This document shows, piece by piece, positions 16,459-24,455 of a stretch of DNA of 64,000 bases. This DNA comes from Flagellimonas abyssi. GTDB taxonomy: Bacteria > Bacteroidota > Bacteroidia > Flavobacteriales > Flavobacteriaceae. Both the position numbers and the translations under genes were made by a program. Location: NCBI RefSeq assembly GCF_019457905.1, contig NZ_JAHZSV010000005.1, forward strand, positions 124,001 through 188,000, given 5' to 3'. Under the pieces are notes generated by a model. That model was not told where the DNA came from. It worked only from the letters and a program-made list of their open reading frames with translations, and searched no databases. Position 1 is the first letter of the stretch, and each line of letters opens with the position of its first letter.

Positions 16459-17951
16459 TATTTGTTCAACTGCAAAGGCTTTTCCAAATACATATTATCT
16501 TTTAATGGATTATGCATTCTGGAACTGTCGAAGTTCTCAACTGGCATTTCCACCGTAAAGTCTATTTTAGAAGATATTCCAGAAATTTCTTCTAGGGCGC
16601 GTGCCAATAGAGGCTCGTTTGGGTCGCCCAACACACCGAGATTGGTCAGATCTTCGCTAAGTGCAATATCTGGAACCAAGCCACTGGTGTAATCGTAGAA
16701 TCCATCTGCATTTTCATTTCTGCCTACCAAAGGTTGCAATCCCCAACTGTTATCTGGATTAATTTTACCCTCTCTATTTTCACTGTATATATAGCTGTTT
16801 TCTAAATCATCGACCAAGGTAATGGAAAATTCATTTTTTCCGCGAGTGGTTGTACCGATATGAATCACATCTATATAAGGGTCAAGGCCATTCATGACCA
16901 ATTCACTGGCAGAGGCAGAATCGCCGGTAGCCAAAACAAAAACACGGCTCAAATTCAAAGTGTTGATTGCACTAGCACCAGTTGAACTCGCAAAATAATC
17001 CGTTAAAAATTCATCAGAAAATTCAGCTTGAATCTTAGCGTTCCAACGCTGTTTGATATAAACATCACTGGTGTTGGTACCATAGATCATACTGGCCAAA
17101 AGGCGAGAAGTATTCACGGAGCCGCCCGGATTGTAACGCATGTCCAATACCAACTCTGTAGCACCATCCGCCTTAAATTGGGCGAAAGCATCGTTTAAAT
17201 CCTCATTGAAGCTGCTCAAAAAGCGGTTGTACATCAAATAGGCCACTTTGGTACCGTTTACGTCCAAGGTTTTGGCAACTAATATTGGGTCTTCGATTTG
17301 GTTCTCTATTTTGGTTAGGGTAACTTCTTTAGCACTGTCCGAAATAGTGTTGTCCGATACTGTCGCCATTCCTAATGTATAGGTGCTATTTTCACCAAAG
17401 AGAAGATTGATATAGTTCTGAGTGTTTAGTTGCACACCATCAACCCGTGTAAAAAACTCGCCTCTTTGGATATCTTTTGTGGAGGCATCCGAATTTGGGA
17501 CGATGTATTGAACATATCCAAAAACATCGCTGGAATTGCCAATAAGTCTTAAACCAAATTCAAGTCCATTGCTTTGTGATATTCCAGAAAGACTGTTCAC
17601 TAATTCGCTGTAGTCCTCATTTGCGAAACTAAATCGATCTATGGCATTTTCTTCGCCTACTATTCTCTCATGGTTGTTGCAAATGCTGTAATAAAAATTT
17701 TCAGGATCGGGATAAGATTCCAAAAAAGCCGTGTACTCGGCATCGGTGGAAAAGCGAGTATCGGCCAGATCCGGCACATCCGGTTGCCAAAAATACCAAA
17801 GGTTCATAGCCTTCCACATAAAATTTTGGGCAGCCACATCTGCAGTTGGGTCCGGGTCTGGGGTTGGACCGGGCTTGATACCGTTATCATCATTGCTGCA
17901 CGAGGTCAACAGCAAGGACAATCCTAAAAAAAGGAAAGAATACTTTTTCAT
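16458..17951 (-). CDS. S41 family peptidase lipoprotein (CTP/tail-specific protease type)
   Basis: This 497-residue lipoprotein (LLTSC, Cys18) starts its mature part with 'CSNDDNG', then a Pro/Asp linker. The acidic stretch after Cys resembles the surface-export signal known in flavobacterial lipoproteins. The body holds a PDZ-like region (about residues 140-190) and a tail-specific protease domain with 'LVLDMRYNPGGSVNTS' and 'ATGDSASASELVMNGL', where the Ser is the catalytic nucleophile, plus 'TRGKNEFS' with the general-base Lys candidate. It probably degrades or processes peptides outside the cell or in the periplasm. It is monocistronic between two terminating or divergent regions. Confidence 0.9.
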   Translation of the reverse strand: MKKYSFLFLGLSLLLTSCSNDDNGIKPGPTPDPDPTADVAAQNFMWKAMNLWYFWQPDVPDLADTRFSTDAEYTAFLESYPDPENFYYSICNNHERIVGEENAIDRFSFANEDYSELVNSLSGISQSNGLEFGLRLIGNSSDVFGYVQYIVPNSDASTKDIQRGEFFTRVDGVQLNTQNYINLLFGENSTYTLGMATVSDNTISDSAKEVTLTKIENQIEDPILVAKTLDVNGTKVAYLMYNRFLSSFNEDLNDAFAQFKADGATELVLDMRYNPGGSVNTSRLLASMIYGTNTSDVYIKQRWNAKIQAEFSDEFLTDYFASSTGASAINTLNLSRVFVLATGDSASASELVMNGLDPYIDVIHIGTTTRGKNEFSITLVDDLENSYIYSENREGKINPDNSWGLQPLVGRNENADGFYDYTSGLVPDIALSEDLTNLGVLGDPNEPLLARALEEISGISSKIDFTVEMPVENFDSSRMHNPLKDNMYLEKPLQLNK

Positions 17952-18025
17952 AGCTTAATTTTTATTGAATTTACTCAAATTTTGTTCCAAATTGATTATT
18001 GGTGTAGGTTTAGATGAGTAATATC

Positions 18026-18041
18026 ACATGGATTACCATGT
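18026..18041. promoter_or_regulatory. Short palindrome upstream of the ECF sigma gene
   Basis: ACATGG and CCATGT form perfect 6-bp arms around ATTA. It lies about 50 bp upstream of the predicted ECF promoter and about 75 bp upstream of the S41 peptidase start. It could be a regulator site for either gene; no binding protein is known. Confidence 0.3.
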
Positions 18042-18088
18042 AAATTTACCCTGCAAAATAGGGCTATATAAGGAGATGGCAAATTTTT

Positions 18089-18114
18089 TGTAACAAATTT
18101 CGATATGTATCGTC
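18089..18114 (+). promoter_or_regulatory. Predicted autoregulatory ECF-type promoter
   Basis: TGTAAC (18089-18094), 16 nt, then CGTC (18111-18114) is the AAC-N16-CGTC pattern of many extracytoplasmic-function sigma promoters. It lies 47 nt upstream of the sigma gene start, as expected for autoregulation. Confidence 0.6.
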
Positions 18115-18161
18115 GTGATAGTGTAGACCGATAATTAACAGACTGAACAACAAAACAACCA

Positions 18162-18671
18162 ATGAAACAAACAGAATTCTTAAATGTGGTTTTACCATTT
18201 CAGGATAAACTGTACAGGCTCGCAAAACGCCTGTTGGTTTCCAGGGAAGAAGCGGAGGATGCCACTCAAGAAATTTTGTTGAAGTTATGGTCGAAGAACG
18301 AGTCGATGGAGAAGTACAAAAACGTAGAAGCTTTTGCCATGACCATGACCAAAAACTTTTGCTTGGACCGTTTAAAGTCCAAACAAGCAGGAAACCTAAA
18401 ATTGGTTCACAGCAACTACAGCGACGAAAACACCTCCTTGCAAAAACAGTTGGAGGCCGAGGACAGTGTAAGTTGGATGGAACGTATAATGGAAGACCTG
18501 CCAGAACAACAAAAAATGATATTGCAGCTACGGGATGTAGAGCAATACGAGTTCGATGAGATATGCGAGCTATTGGACATGAAACCCACTGCAGTGCGCG
18601 TAGCACTGTCGAGGGCCAGAAAAACAGTAAGGGAAGAATTAATAAAAAAACACAACTATGGAATTGGGTAA
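18162..18671 (+). CDS. ECF-type RNA polymerase sigma factor
   Basis: This 169-residue sigma-70 family protein has only regions 2 and 4. Region 2 spans about residues 10-80, with 'REEAEDATQEILLKLW'. Region 4 spans about 110-160, with 'LRDVEQYEFDEICELLD' and a helix-turn-helix 'KPTAVRVALSRARKTV'. It directs RNA polymerase to stress or envelope genes. The last 14 nt overlap the next gene, a small membrane protein, which fits a sigma/anti-sigma pair. An ECF-like promoter upstream suggests that it activates its own operon. Confidence 0.95.
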   Translation: MKQTEFLNVVLPFQDKLYRLAKRLLVSREEAEDATQEILLKLWSKNESMEKYKNVEAFAMTMTKNFCLDRLKSKQAGNLKLVHSNYSDENTSLQKQLEAEDSVSWMERIMEDLPEQQKMILQLRDVEQYEFDEICELLDMKPTAVRVALSRARKTVREELIKKHNYGIG

Positions 18672-19092
18672 CATAGAAAAGATATTGGAAAAGTATTTCG
18701 AGGCCACTGCAACAGTGGGCGAAGAAAGAACATTAAGGGAGTATTTTTCTCAAGACGAGGTAGCCCCTCACTTGGAGCAGTACAAACCTATGTTCAACTA
18801 CTTTTCCATGGCCAAGGAAGAAAAGTACACCAAACAGGTACCATTAAAACCTAGAGTAAACTATTACAAGTGGCTATCCATTGCAGCGGCAGTAGTTTTG
18901 ACCTTTGGCATTTATTTTGGAAATCAGTACCAAGAAGAACAGCGCTTGGAACAAGAAAAGGCGGAGTACGCCTACGAAGAAACCAAAAAGGCCTTTGAGC
19001 TCTTGGCGGAAAATTTTAACAAAGGCACAGAAAAAGTGGCCTATCTAAAAGAGTTTGAGGAAGCAAAACAAAAAATTTACAACAACAATTAA
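18658..19092 (+). CDS. Small single-pass membrane protein, candidate anti-sigma factor
   Basis: This 144-residue protein has an N-terminal cytoplasmic-type region (about residues 1-75), one membrane segment around 'WLSIAAAVVLTFGIYFG' (about 78-95), and a charged, helical C-terminal domain of about 50 residues. I see no zinc-binding anti-sigma motif (HxxxCxxC). Start overlap with the sigma gene, topology and size suggest an anti-sigma factor, but this is inference from context. The DUF4252 genes follow in the same direction, the first after 13 nt. Confidence 0.75.
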   Translation: MELGNIEKILEKYFEATATVGEERTLREYFSQDEVAPHLEQYKPMFNYFSMAKEEKYTKQVPLKPRVNYYKWLSIAAAVVLTFGIYFGNQYQEEQRLEQEKAEYAYEETKKAFELLAENFNKGTEKVAYLKEFEEAKQKIYNNN

Positions 19093-19105
19093 AAAACGTA
19101 ACAAC

Positions 19106-19645
19106 ATGAAAAAGTATATTTTAATCACAGTAATGGCTTTATTGCCTTTGGCAGGGTTTTCACAATCACTTTTTGATAAGTTTGAGGACCTCGATGATGT
19201 AACATCCGTAGTGGTGAACAAAAGTATGTTCAATCTGCTCGCAAAAATCGATGTAGAAGTGGACGACCCAGAAGCACGGGATTTTATGGATATCGCCAGC
19301 AGCCTAAAAAGCTTAAAGGTGTTTACCACCGAGAACAAAAAAATAGGGGAAGACATGAAATCCTCTGTGGACAGCTACTTAAAATCTTCCAAAATGGAAG
19401 AACTTATGAGAGTAAAGGACAAAGATGCCAATGCTAAATTCTACATTAAAGAGGGTAGGGATTCCGACCACGTGAGCGAGCTGCTTATGTTCGTGACCGG
19501 AATAAACAACGTTGAGGCCAATGGACATAAATTTGAGACAGTGATCTTATCCCTTACCGGAGATATTGACCTGAACAAAATAAGTTCATTGACCAAAAAA
19601 ATGAACTTGCCCGAAGAGCTCAACGAAGCAGGTAAAAAGAATTGA
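19106..19645 (+). CDS. DUF4252 domain-containing exported protein
   Basis: This 179-residue protein has a signal peptide ending near 'AGFSQS' and no lipobox. The rest fits DUF4252: 'FEDLDDVTSVVVNKSMFNLL' near the start, a central 'SLKSLKVFTTEN', and a C-terminal 'VILSLTGDIDLNKISSLT'. The function of DUF4252 is unknown. Proteins of this family are often encoded next to ECF sigma factors in flavobacteria, as here. I start it at the ATG at 19106, which directly precedes the signal peptide; an upstream in-frame ATG would add 17 basic residues that overlap the previous gene. Confidence 0.88.
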   Translation: MKKYILITVMALLPLAGFSQSLFDKFEDLDDVTSVVVNKSMFNLLAKIDVEVDDPEARDFMDIASSLKSLKVFTTENKKIGEDMKSSVDSYLKSSKMEELMRVKDKDANAKFYIKEGRDSDHVSELLMFVTGINNVEANGHKFETVILSLTGDIDLNKISSLTKKMNLPEELNEAGKKN

Positions 19646-19656
19646 TCACAACATCG

Positions 19657-19719
19657 GTTGACAATAATCGGGTGGAAATTGTAACACAGTTTATAAAATT
19701 CCAACTAATTATTGTCAAC
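19657..19719. repeat. Inverted repeat between the two DUF4252 genes
   Basis: GTTGACAATAAT (19657-19668) and ATTATTGTCAAC (19708-19719) are perfect 12-bp inverted arms. TGGAA and TTCCA (19673-19677, 19699-19703) can pair inside. The RNA could fold as a long hairpin in the operon spacer; there is no T run. It may be a processing or attenuation element, or a small mobile-element remnant. Confidence 0.75.
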
Positions 19720-19759
19720 TGATCTTTAGCTGACAAAATCAATCAATAAAACAAAAAAG

Positions 19760-20299
19760 ATGAAACAAATTATTAAAACCGTATTGGTAGCCGGAGCAGT
19801 GCTTCTGGCTTCCTGTGCTTCGCAACCAAGTCTGCAGGAGTATTATGTGGACAATTCGGAAAACCCCAATTTTTTATCCATAGATGTACCTGCCAGTATC
19901 CTTAAAATGGACGCGGTAGATTTGAATCCGACACAAAAGGAAGCCATTGAATCCTTGAGAAAATTCAACTTATTGGCCTTTAAGAAGAACGCCGATAATG
20001 AAGCAGAGTACGAAATTGAAAAGAAAAAGGTTCGAGAGATCCTAAAAGGTGATGACTTTGTGGAACTGATGAAAATCAATTCAAAGTATGGCAAGGGCGT
20101 CATTAAATACCTAGGTGATGAAGATGCCATTGATGAGGTGATCATTTATGGAGATAGTGAGGATAAAGGTTTTGCATTAGTACGAGTGCTTGGCAAGAAT
20201 ATGAACCCTGCACACATTATCCAATTAATGCAGGCCATCCAAAAATCCGATTATAAAGGAGAAGGGCTAGGCGAAATAGGTGACTTTCTAAAGGGCTAG
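19760..20299 (+). CDS. DUF4252 domain-containing lipoprotein
   Basis: This 179-residue lipoprotein (LASC, Cys19) is the second DUF4252 protein in the operon. It has the same length as the first but is diverged: 'FLSIDVPASILKM' corresponds to the start of the domain and 'DEDAIDEVIIYGDSEDKGFALVRVLG' to its end. One protein is soluble and exported while the other is lipid-anchored, so they could form a pair. Function is unknown. The gene ends before an intrinsic terminator, which closes the sigma operon. Confidence 0.85.
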   Translation: MKQIIKTVLVAGAVLLASCASQPSLQEYYVDNSENPNFLSIDVPASILKMDAVDLNPTQKEAIESLRKFNLLAFKKNADNEAEYEIEKKKVREILKGDDFVELMKINSKYGKGVIKYLGDEDAIDEVIIYGDSEDKGFALVRVLGKNMNPAHIIQLMQAIQKSDYKGEGLGEIGDFLKG

Positions 20300-20324
20300 G
20301 ATTTATCAAAATATAAACTATTGG

Positions 20325-20355
20325 AGGGCGACATTGGTCGCCCTTTTTGTTTTTG
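20325..20355 (+). terminator. Intrinsic terminator of the ECF/DUF4252 operon
   Basis: AGGGCGAC (20325-20332), loop ATTG, GTCGCCCT (20337-20344), followed by TTTTGTTTTT. The eight-pair stem and T tract lie 25 nt after the stop codon of the second DUF4252 gene. Confidence 0.92.
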
Positions 20356-20437
20356 GAATGTTTCGAACGAATAAATGAGTGACCTAGTTTAGTATCTTAG
20401 TGTCTCATAATAAGAAAACTAACAAAACCAAAACATC

Positions 20438-21253
20438 ATGGAGAAAGCACAAGAATGGTTCGATTATGGAGTTGAACTGGCAAAGGATTTTGGCCCAAAA
20501 CTGGTAACCGCAATCCTCATTTATCTTGTAGGAATGTGGGTGGTAAACAAGATCATCAAAGGAACGCGAAAGGTGATGTCCAAAAGTAAGTACGATCAGT
20601 CACTTCAAAAATTCCTGCTCAATCTATTTGCTTGGGCCTTAAAAATCTTTCTGATCATAATCGTGATCTCCCGCTTGGGAGTCGATGTCACCACCTTTGC
20701 TGCAGTAATCGCTGCTGCCGGGCTTGCTGTGGGCTTGGCGCTGCAAGGCTCGCTCTCCAATTTTGCCGGTGGAGTCCTCATCATGATTTTTAAACCTTAT
20801 AAAATCGATGATCTTATCGAGGCCCAAGGTGTTTTGGGCAAAGTAAAAGGCATCGAAATCTTTACCACAAAACTGGTGACCCCTCAAAACAGACTGGCCA
20901 TTGTGCCCAACGGTGCCATGGCGAACGGAAATATCATCAACTATACGGCGGAAGGAAAAATGCGTGTTGATACCGTAATTGGTGTTGGTTATGGGGAAGA
21001 CATCAAAAAAACCAAAGAAGTTTTATTAAAGGTGCTGACCTCCAACAAAAAAGTGCTAAAAGATCCGGCACCTTCCGTAAATGTTTTGGAACTGGCGGAC
21101 AGTTCCGTGAACTTTGCCGTTCGTCCCTATTGCAAACCAGAGGATTATTGGGATGTTTATTTTGCTACCTATGAAAACAGTAAACTTGCGTTGGATGAGG
21201 CGGGAATTGAAATTCCATATCCACACCAAGTGGAAATCCATAAACAGGGATGA
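20438..21253 (+). CDS. mscS: Small-conductance mechanosensitive channel, MscS family
   Basis: This 271-residue inner-membrane channel opens under membrane tension and protects against osmotic down-shock. It has three predicted membrane helices (about residues 15-40, 60-80 and 85-105). The pore-lining TM3 has the small-residue pattern 'AAAGLAVGLALQGSLSNFAGG'. The cytosolic beta domain holds 'FKPYKIDDLIEAQGVLG' and 'VPNGAMANGNIINYT'. Length and pattern match E. coli MscS. The gene appears monocistronic: a terminator precedes it and purB converges on it. Confidence 0.95.
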   Translation: MEKAQEWFDYGVELAKDFGPKLVTAILIYLVGMWVVNKIIKGTRKVMSKSKYDQSLQKFLLNLFAWALKIFLIIIVISRLGVDVTTFAAVIAAAGLAVGLALQGSLSNFAGGVLIMIFKPYKIDDLIEAQGVLGKVKGIEIFTTKLVTPQNRLAIVPNGAMANGNIINYTAEGKMRVDTVIGVGYGEDIKKTKEVLLKVLTSNKKVLKDPAPSVNVLELADSSVNFAVRPYCKPEDYWDVYFATYENSKLALDEAGIEIPYPHQVEIHKQG

Positions 21254-21314
21254 ATTTTGCTCCCTTGAACTCATCAAAAGTTAACTATTCCTGCCTTAGT
21301 AGGAATAACAAGTA

Positions 21315-22658
21315 CTACACCCCAGTGTAATTCGCTGGGGTAATTTGTTTCAGTTCTGTTTTGATGGCATCCGAAACCTCCAAAGTTTCAATAAAATCGG
21401 CAATGGATTTTTGGTTGATTTTCTCGTTGGTACGTGTCAAACCTTTTAATGCTTCGTATGGGTTGGGATAGCCCTCTCTTCGTAAAATGGTCTGAATGGC
21501 CTCGGCGACCACGGCCCAATTGTCCTCCAGATCCTGTTCGAACTTGGCTTGGTTCAGCACCAGTTTGTTCAGTCCCTTCAAAGTGGATTTAAACCCGACA
21601 ATGGTATGTGCAAAAGGAACCCCCACATTTCGCAAAACGGTACTGTCCGTAAGATCACGTTGTAATCTGGAAATCGGGAGTTTGGCGGATAAATGTTCAA
21701 AAATGGCATTGGCAAGTCCCAAATTTCCTTCGGAGTTTTCAAAATCTATAGGATTCACCTTGTGCGGCATGGCTGATGAGCCAACTTCTCCTTTTTTGAT
21801 TTTCTGCTTAAAGTAATCCATGGAAATGTAGGTCCAAAAGTCCCGATCCAAATCAATCAAAATGGTATTGATGCGTTTAAGGCAATCGAACAAAGCGGCC
21901 ATATGGTCGTAATGCTCAATTTGGGTGGTTGGGAAAGAGTGGTGCAAGCCCAATTTTTCCTGTACAAACTGCTTTCCAAAGGCTCTCCAGTCATTGTTTG
22001 GATAGGCCACCTTGTGTGCGTTGTAATTTCCCGTAGCGCCACCGAATTTAGAGGCGCTGGGTATGTCGTTCAATAAATTGAACTGCTCTTTAAAACGCTC
22101 CACAAACACGTCGATTTCCTTGCCCAATCGGGTAGGGGAAGCGGGCTGACCGTGTGTCCTGGCCAACATGGGGATGGTTTCCCATTCCTTGGCAAGTTCC
22201 TTCAATTTTTCAAAAACCTCCAAATAGGAAGGAACGTACACATCGTTCATAGCCTCCTTGATTGACAAAGGAATGGCCGTGTTGTTTATGTCTTGGGAAG
22301 TCAGCCCAAAGTGAATGAACTCCTTATATTTCTGAAGGTCTAAAGCATCAAACTTTTGTTTTATGAAGTATTCCACGGCTTTTACATCGTGATTGGTAGT
22401 TTTTTCAATATCCTTGATGGCCTTTGCATCTGCCGTAGAAAACTCTTGGTAGATTGCCTGTAGATTCGGAAAGAGAGCCCTGTTGAAATCCGCTAATTGT
22501 GGCAATGGGATTTCACAGAGCGCGATAAAGTATTCAATCTCTACTTGAACGCGGTATTTGATCAGTGCTTCCTCCGAAAAGTAGTCTTTTAAGGCTTTGG
22601 TTTTGTTTCTATATCTGCCGTCGATCGGCGAAATGGCGTTTAGTGGTGTCAATGACAT
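21315..22658 (-). CDS. purB: Adenylosuccinate lyase
   Basis: This enzyme cleaves SAICAR and adenylosuccinate, releasing fumarate, in purine synthesis. It has 447 residues in the fumarase/aspartase superfamily. Signatures are 'ARTHGQPASPTRLGKE', and 'GSSAMPHKVNPIDFENSEGN' with the mobile catalytic loop. I start it at the ATG at 22658 ('MSLTPLNAISPIDGRY'), the usual PurB N-terminus; the frame stays open upstream but that extension does not look coding. The gene upstream encodes a helical-repeat protein that often accompanies purB in this group. Confidence 0.97.
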   Translation of the reverse strand: MSLTPLNAISPIDGRYRNKTKALKDYFSEEALIKYRVQVEIEYFIALCEIPLPQLADFNRALFPNLQAIYQEFSTADAKAIKDIEKTTNHDVKAVEYFIKQKFDALDLQKYKEFIHFGLTSQDINNTAIPLSIKEAMNDVYVPSYLEVFEKLKELAKEWETIPMLARTHGQPASPTRLGKEIDVFVERFKEQFNLLNDIPSASKFGGATGNYNAHKVAYPNNDWRAFGKQFVQEKLGLHHSFPTTQIEHYDHMAALFDCLKRINTILIDLDRDFWTYISMDYFKQKIKKGEVGSSAMPHKVNPIDFENSEGNLGLANAIFEHLSAKLPISRLQRDLTDSTVLRNVGVPFAHTIVGFKSTLKGLNKLVLNQAKFEQDLEDNWAVVAEAIQTILRREGYPNPYEALKGLTRTNEKINQKSIADFIETLEVSDAIKTELKQITPANYTGV

Positions 22659-22704
22659 GGTCAAGAAAATTTTGAAAGGAACAAAGATACTTAAACGTGC
22701 CAGT

Positions 22705-23277
22705 TTAGACCTCCAATTGGGCCAACTTATCCAGAGTTTTTTTCGCCCTGTTTTTGTATCCTGTGGTCCCTGCGGTATAATTGACTTCCAAAACCTGTTT
22801 GAGTTCGGGATGGACCCAATCAAATTTTAGCCCCAGATAGTAAAGACTGGTCATGGCAAAAACCTTGGGCGCCACATTCATGGGGCCGATGAGCCAATCA
22901 AAACAAGCGGTAACAATATTCTCCAAATGTTTATCCTTTACATTTTCAACAAAAAGCGACTGCTTTTTCTTAAAATAGGCCTCACATAACATTTCGCACA
23001 CATGGGCAATGGGGCGGACACAGGATTCGGACTTTAATTCGGCCAATCCATTTGTAAACTCATCAATAAAGGGGATTAGAAAAATGAGTTGCTTACGCAT
23101 CAAATGATCAAAGGTCCAGCTTGCGTTGAAGGTTCCTTCTCTATCTTCCATCAAAACAAGCCTAAAAAGTCCAGGTGCCAATTGGGGGTGTTCTTCCAAT
23201 TGAAGCACCAAGCCATCTATCTGGGATTTTGATATCCTGCCGGAATCAAGTGCGGTATAAAGCTGTTCTTCTGTCAC
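22705..23277 (-). CDS. HEAT/ARM-like helical protein of unknown function next to purB
   Basis: This 190-residue cytoplasmic protein is rich in leucine and predicted helix, with 'LFRLVLMEDREGTFNASWTF' and 'PKVFAMTSLYYLGLKFDW' resembling consecutive HEAT-like helices. It begins with GTG at 23277. Homologues beside purB in flavobacteria are often labelled adenylosuccinate lyase by position, but there is no lyase signature here. It is 46 nt upstream of purB on the same strand. It is divergent from the haem-binding gene with only 36 nt between the two starts. Confidence 0.72.
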   Translation of the reverse strand: MTEEQLYTALDSGRISKSQIDGLVLQLEEHPQLAPGLFRLVLMEDREGTFNASWTFDHLMRKQLIFLIPFIDEFTNGLAELKSESCVRPIAHVCEMLCEAYFKKKQSLFVENVKDKHLENIVTACFDWLIGPMNVAPKVFAMTSLYYLGLKFDWVHPELKQVLEVNYTAGTTGYKNRAKKTLDKLAQLEV

Positions 23278-23313
23278 AAAAAATCAATACATTTATGTAA
23301 ATCCAAGGAAAAA

Positions 23314-23766
23314 ATGAAAATAGTAAAAAAAATAGCAATTGTCCTCTTGATCGTACTGATCGGGATGCAATTTTACCGTCCCGAAAAAAATAAGGCTAAA
23401 GGTGATTATGTAGCTGTTTTTGAGACAGAGACCCAACCCTCTGCTGAGGTAAAACAAATTTTAAAGACAGCCTGTTATGACTGCCATAGCGCCAACACGG
23501 AATATCCTTGGTACAATAATATTGCTCCTGTTTCTTATTGGTTGGCCGATCATGTTGAAGATGGAAAGCGTCATTTAAATTTTTCCGATTGGGCAAATTA
23601 TGACTCCAAAAAGAAAGATCACAAGCTGGAAGAAGTGATCGAGGAGGTGAAAGAAGGCAAAATGCCCTTGAACGAATATACTTGGACCCATGCCGACGCT
23701 AATTTGTCCGAAGACCAGATAAGTGCATTGTTGGCCTGGGCAAACAAGGCCAGAGCTAATTATTGA
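23314..23766 (+). CDS. Membrane-anchored haem-binding domain protein
   Basis: This 150-residue protein has an N-terminal membrane segment (about residues 5-21) and a periplasmic domain with one CxxCH haem-attachment motif, 'CYDCHSANTEYPWYNN'. 'PVSYWLADHVEDGKRHLNFS' follows. This matches the Haem_bd family of Bacteroidetes, which carries covalently bound haem c. It may act in electron transfer or redox sensing. The 3' end overlaps the convergent sirtuin gene by 11 nt. The biological partner is unknown. Confidence 0.9.
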   Translation: MKIVKKIAIVLLIVLIGMQFYRPEKNKAKGDYVAVFETETQPSAEVKQILKTACYDCHSANTEYPWYNNIAPVSYWLADHVEDGKRHLNFSDWANYDSKKKDHKLEEVIEEVKEGKMPLNEYTWTHADANLSEDQISALLAWANKARANY

Positions 23767-24448
23767 AAAGCTCGTTTACCAATAGGGGAACTCCTTCGGC
23801 CGCGGTTTTGGGGATTACGGTCAGGTTATAAAAATCCGCTGACCGAATGTTGGGCTTGGGATCCACAAAGTACATCGGGATCTGTGCCGGAGCGTAATGA
23901 ATCAAGCTCGCCGCAGGATACACCTGCATGGAGGTGCCCACTATAATCAAAATGTCCGCTTGTTGGGTAATCTCGGTAGCGGTTTCCAACATAGGGACCA
24001 TTTCGCCAAACCATACGATATGTGGGCGCAATTGATGGCCCTTATCGTCCAAATCGCCAAAAATCAAATCTTTTTTCCAATCCAATATATGGTTTTTATC
24101 CATCGTGCTCCGCACTTTGAACAATTCTCCGTGCAAATGGACCACATGCGAGCTACCGGCCTGTTCGTGAAGATTATCCACATTTTGGGTAATGATGCTC
24201 ACATCGAACGCCTGTTCCAGCTTAGCCAGGGCCAAATGGCCTTTGTTGGGCGAAACATCCAATAATTGCCTTCTTCGCTGATTGTAAAATTCCAGCACTA
24301 GTTCAGGATTTCGGGCAAAGCCTTCCGGAGTAGCTACTTGCATCAAATCATGGCCTTCCCAAAGACCGTTTTCATCACGAAAGGTCTTAAGCCCGCTTTC
24401 GGCGCTCATTCCTGCTCCTGTGAGTACTACAATTTTTTGTTTGGGCAT
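23756..24448 (-). CDS. cobB: NAD-dependent protein deacylase, SIR2 family (CobB-like, class III)
   Basis: This 230-residue sirtuin removes acyl groups from lysines using NAD. It has 'VLTGAGMSAESGLKTFRD', 'TQNVDNLHEQAG', the catalytic His in 'VVHLHGELF', and 'RPHIVWFGEMVP'. The substrate pocket has Tyr-x-x-Arg ('FYNQRRRQ'), the mark of desuccinylase/demalonylase class III enzymes. Unlike E. coli CobB it contains no cysteine at all, so the usual four-Cys zinc site is absent. I start it at the ATG at 24448; upstream in-frame codons would overlap the DJ-1 gene. Confidence 0.95.
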   Translation of the reverse strand: MPKQKIVVLTGAGMSAESGLKTFRDENGLWEGHDLMQVATPEGFARNPELVLEFYNQRRRQLLDVSPNKGHLALAKLEQAFDVSIITQNVDNLHEQAGSSHVVHLHGELFKVRSTMDKNHILDWKKDLIFGDLDDKGHQLRPHIVWFGEMVPMLETATEITQQADILIIVGTSMQVYPAASLIHYAPAQIPMYFVDPKPNIRSADFYNLTVIPKTAAEGVPLLVNELFNN

Positions 24449-24455
24449 AATTAAA

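Noticed and set aside
21319..21341. ACCCCAG/CTGGGGT hairpin near the purB end as a terminator
   Set aside because: It lies inside the coding sequence of the last purB codons and has no T tract in either direction.
23314..23766. Calling the CxxCH protein a full cytochrome c
   Set aside because: The sequence around the motif matches the Haem_bd type, and no clear distal methionine region of a class I cytochrome is seen.
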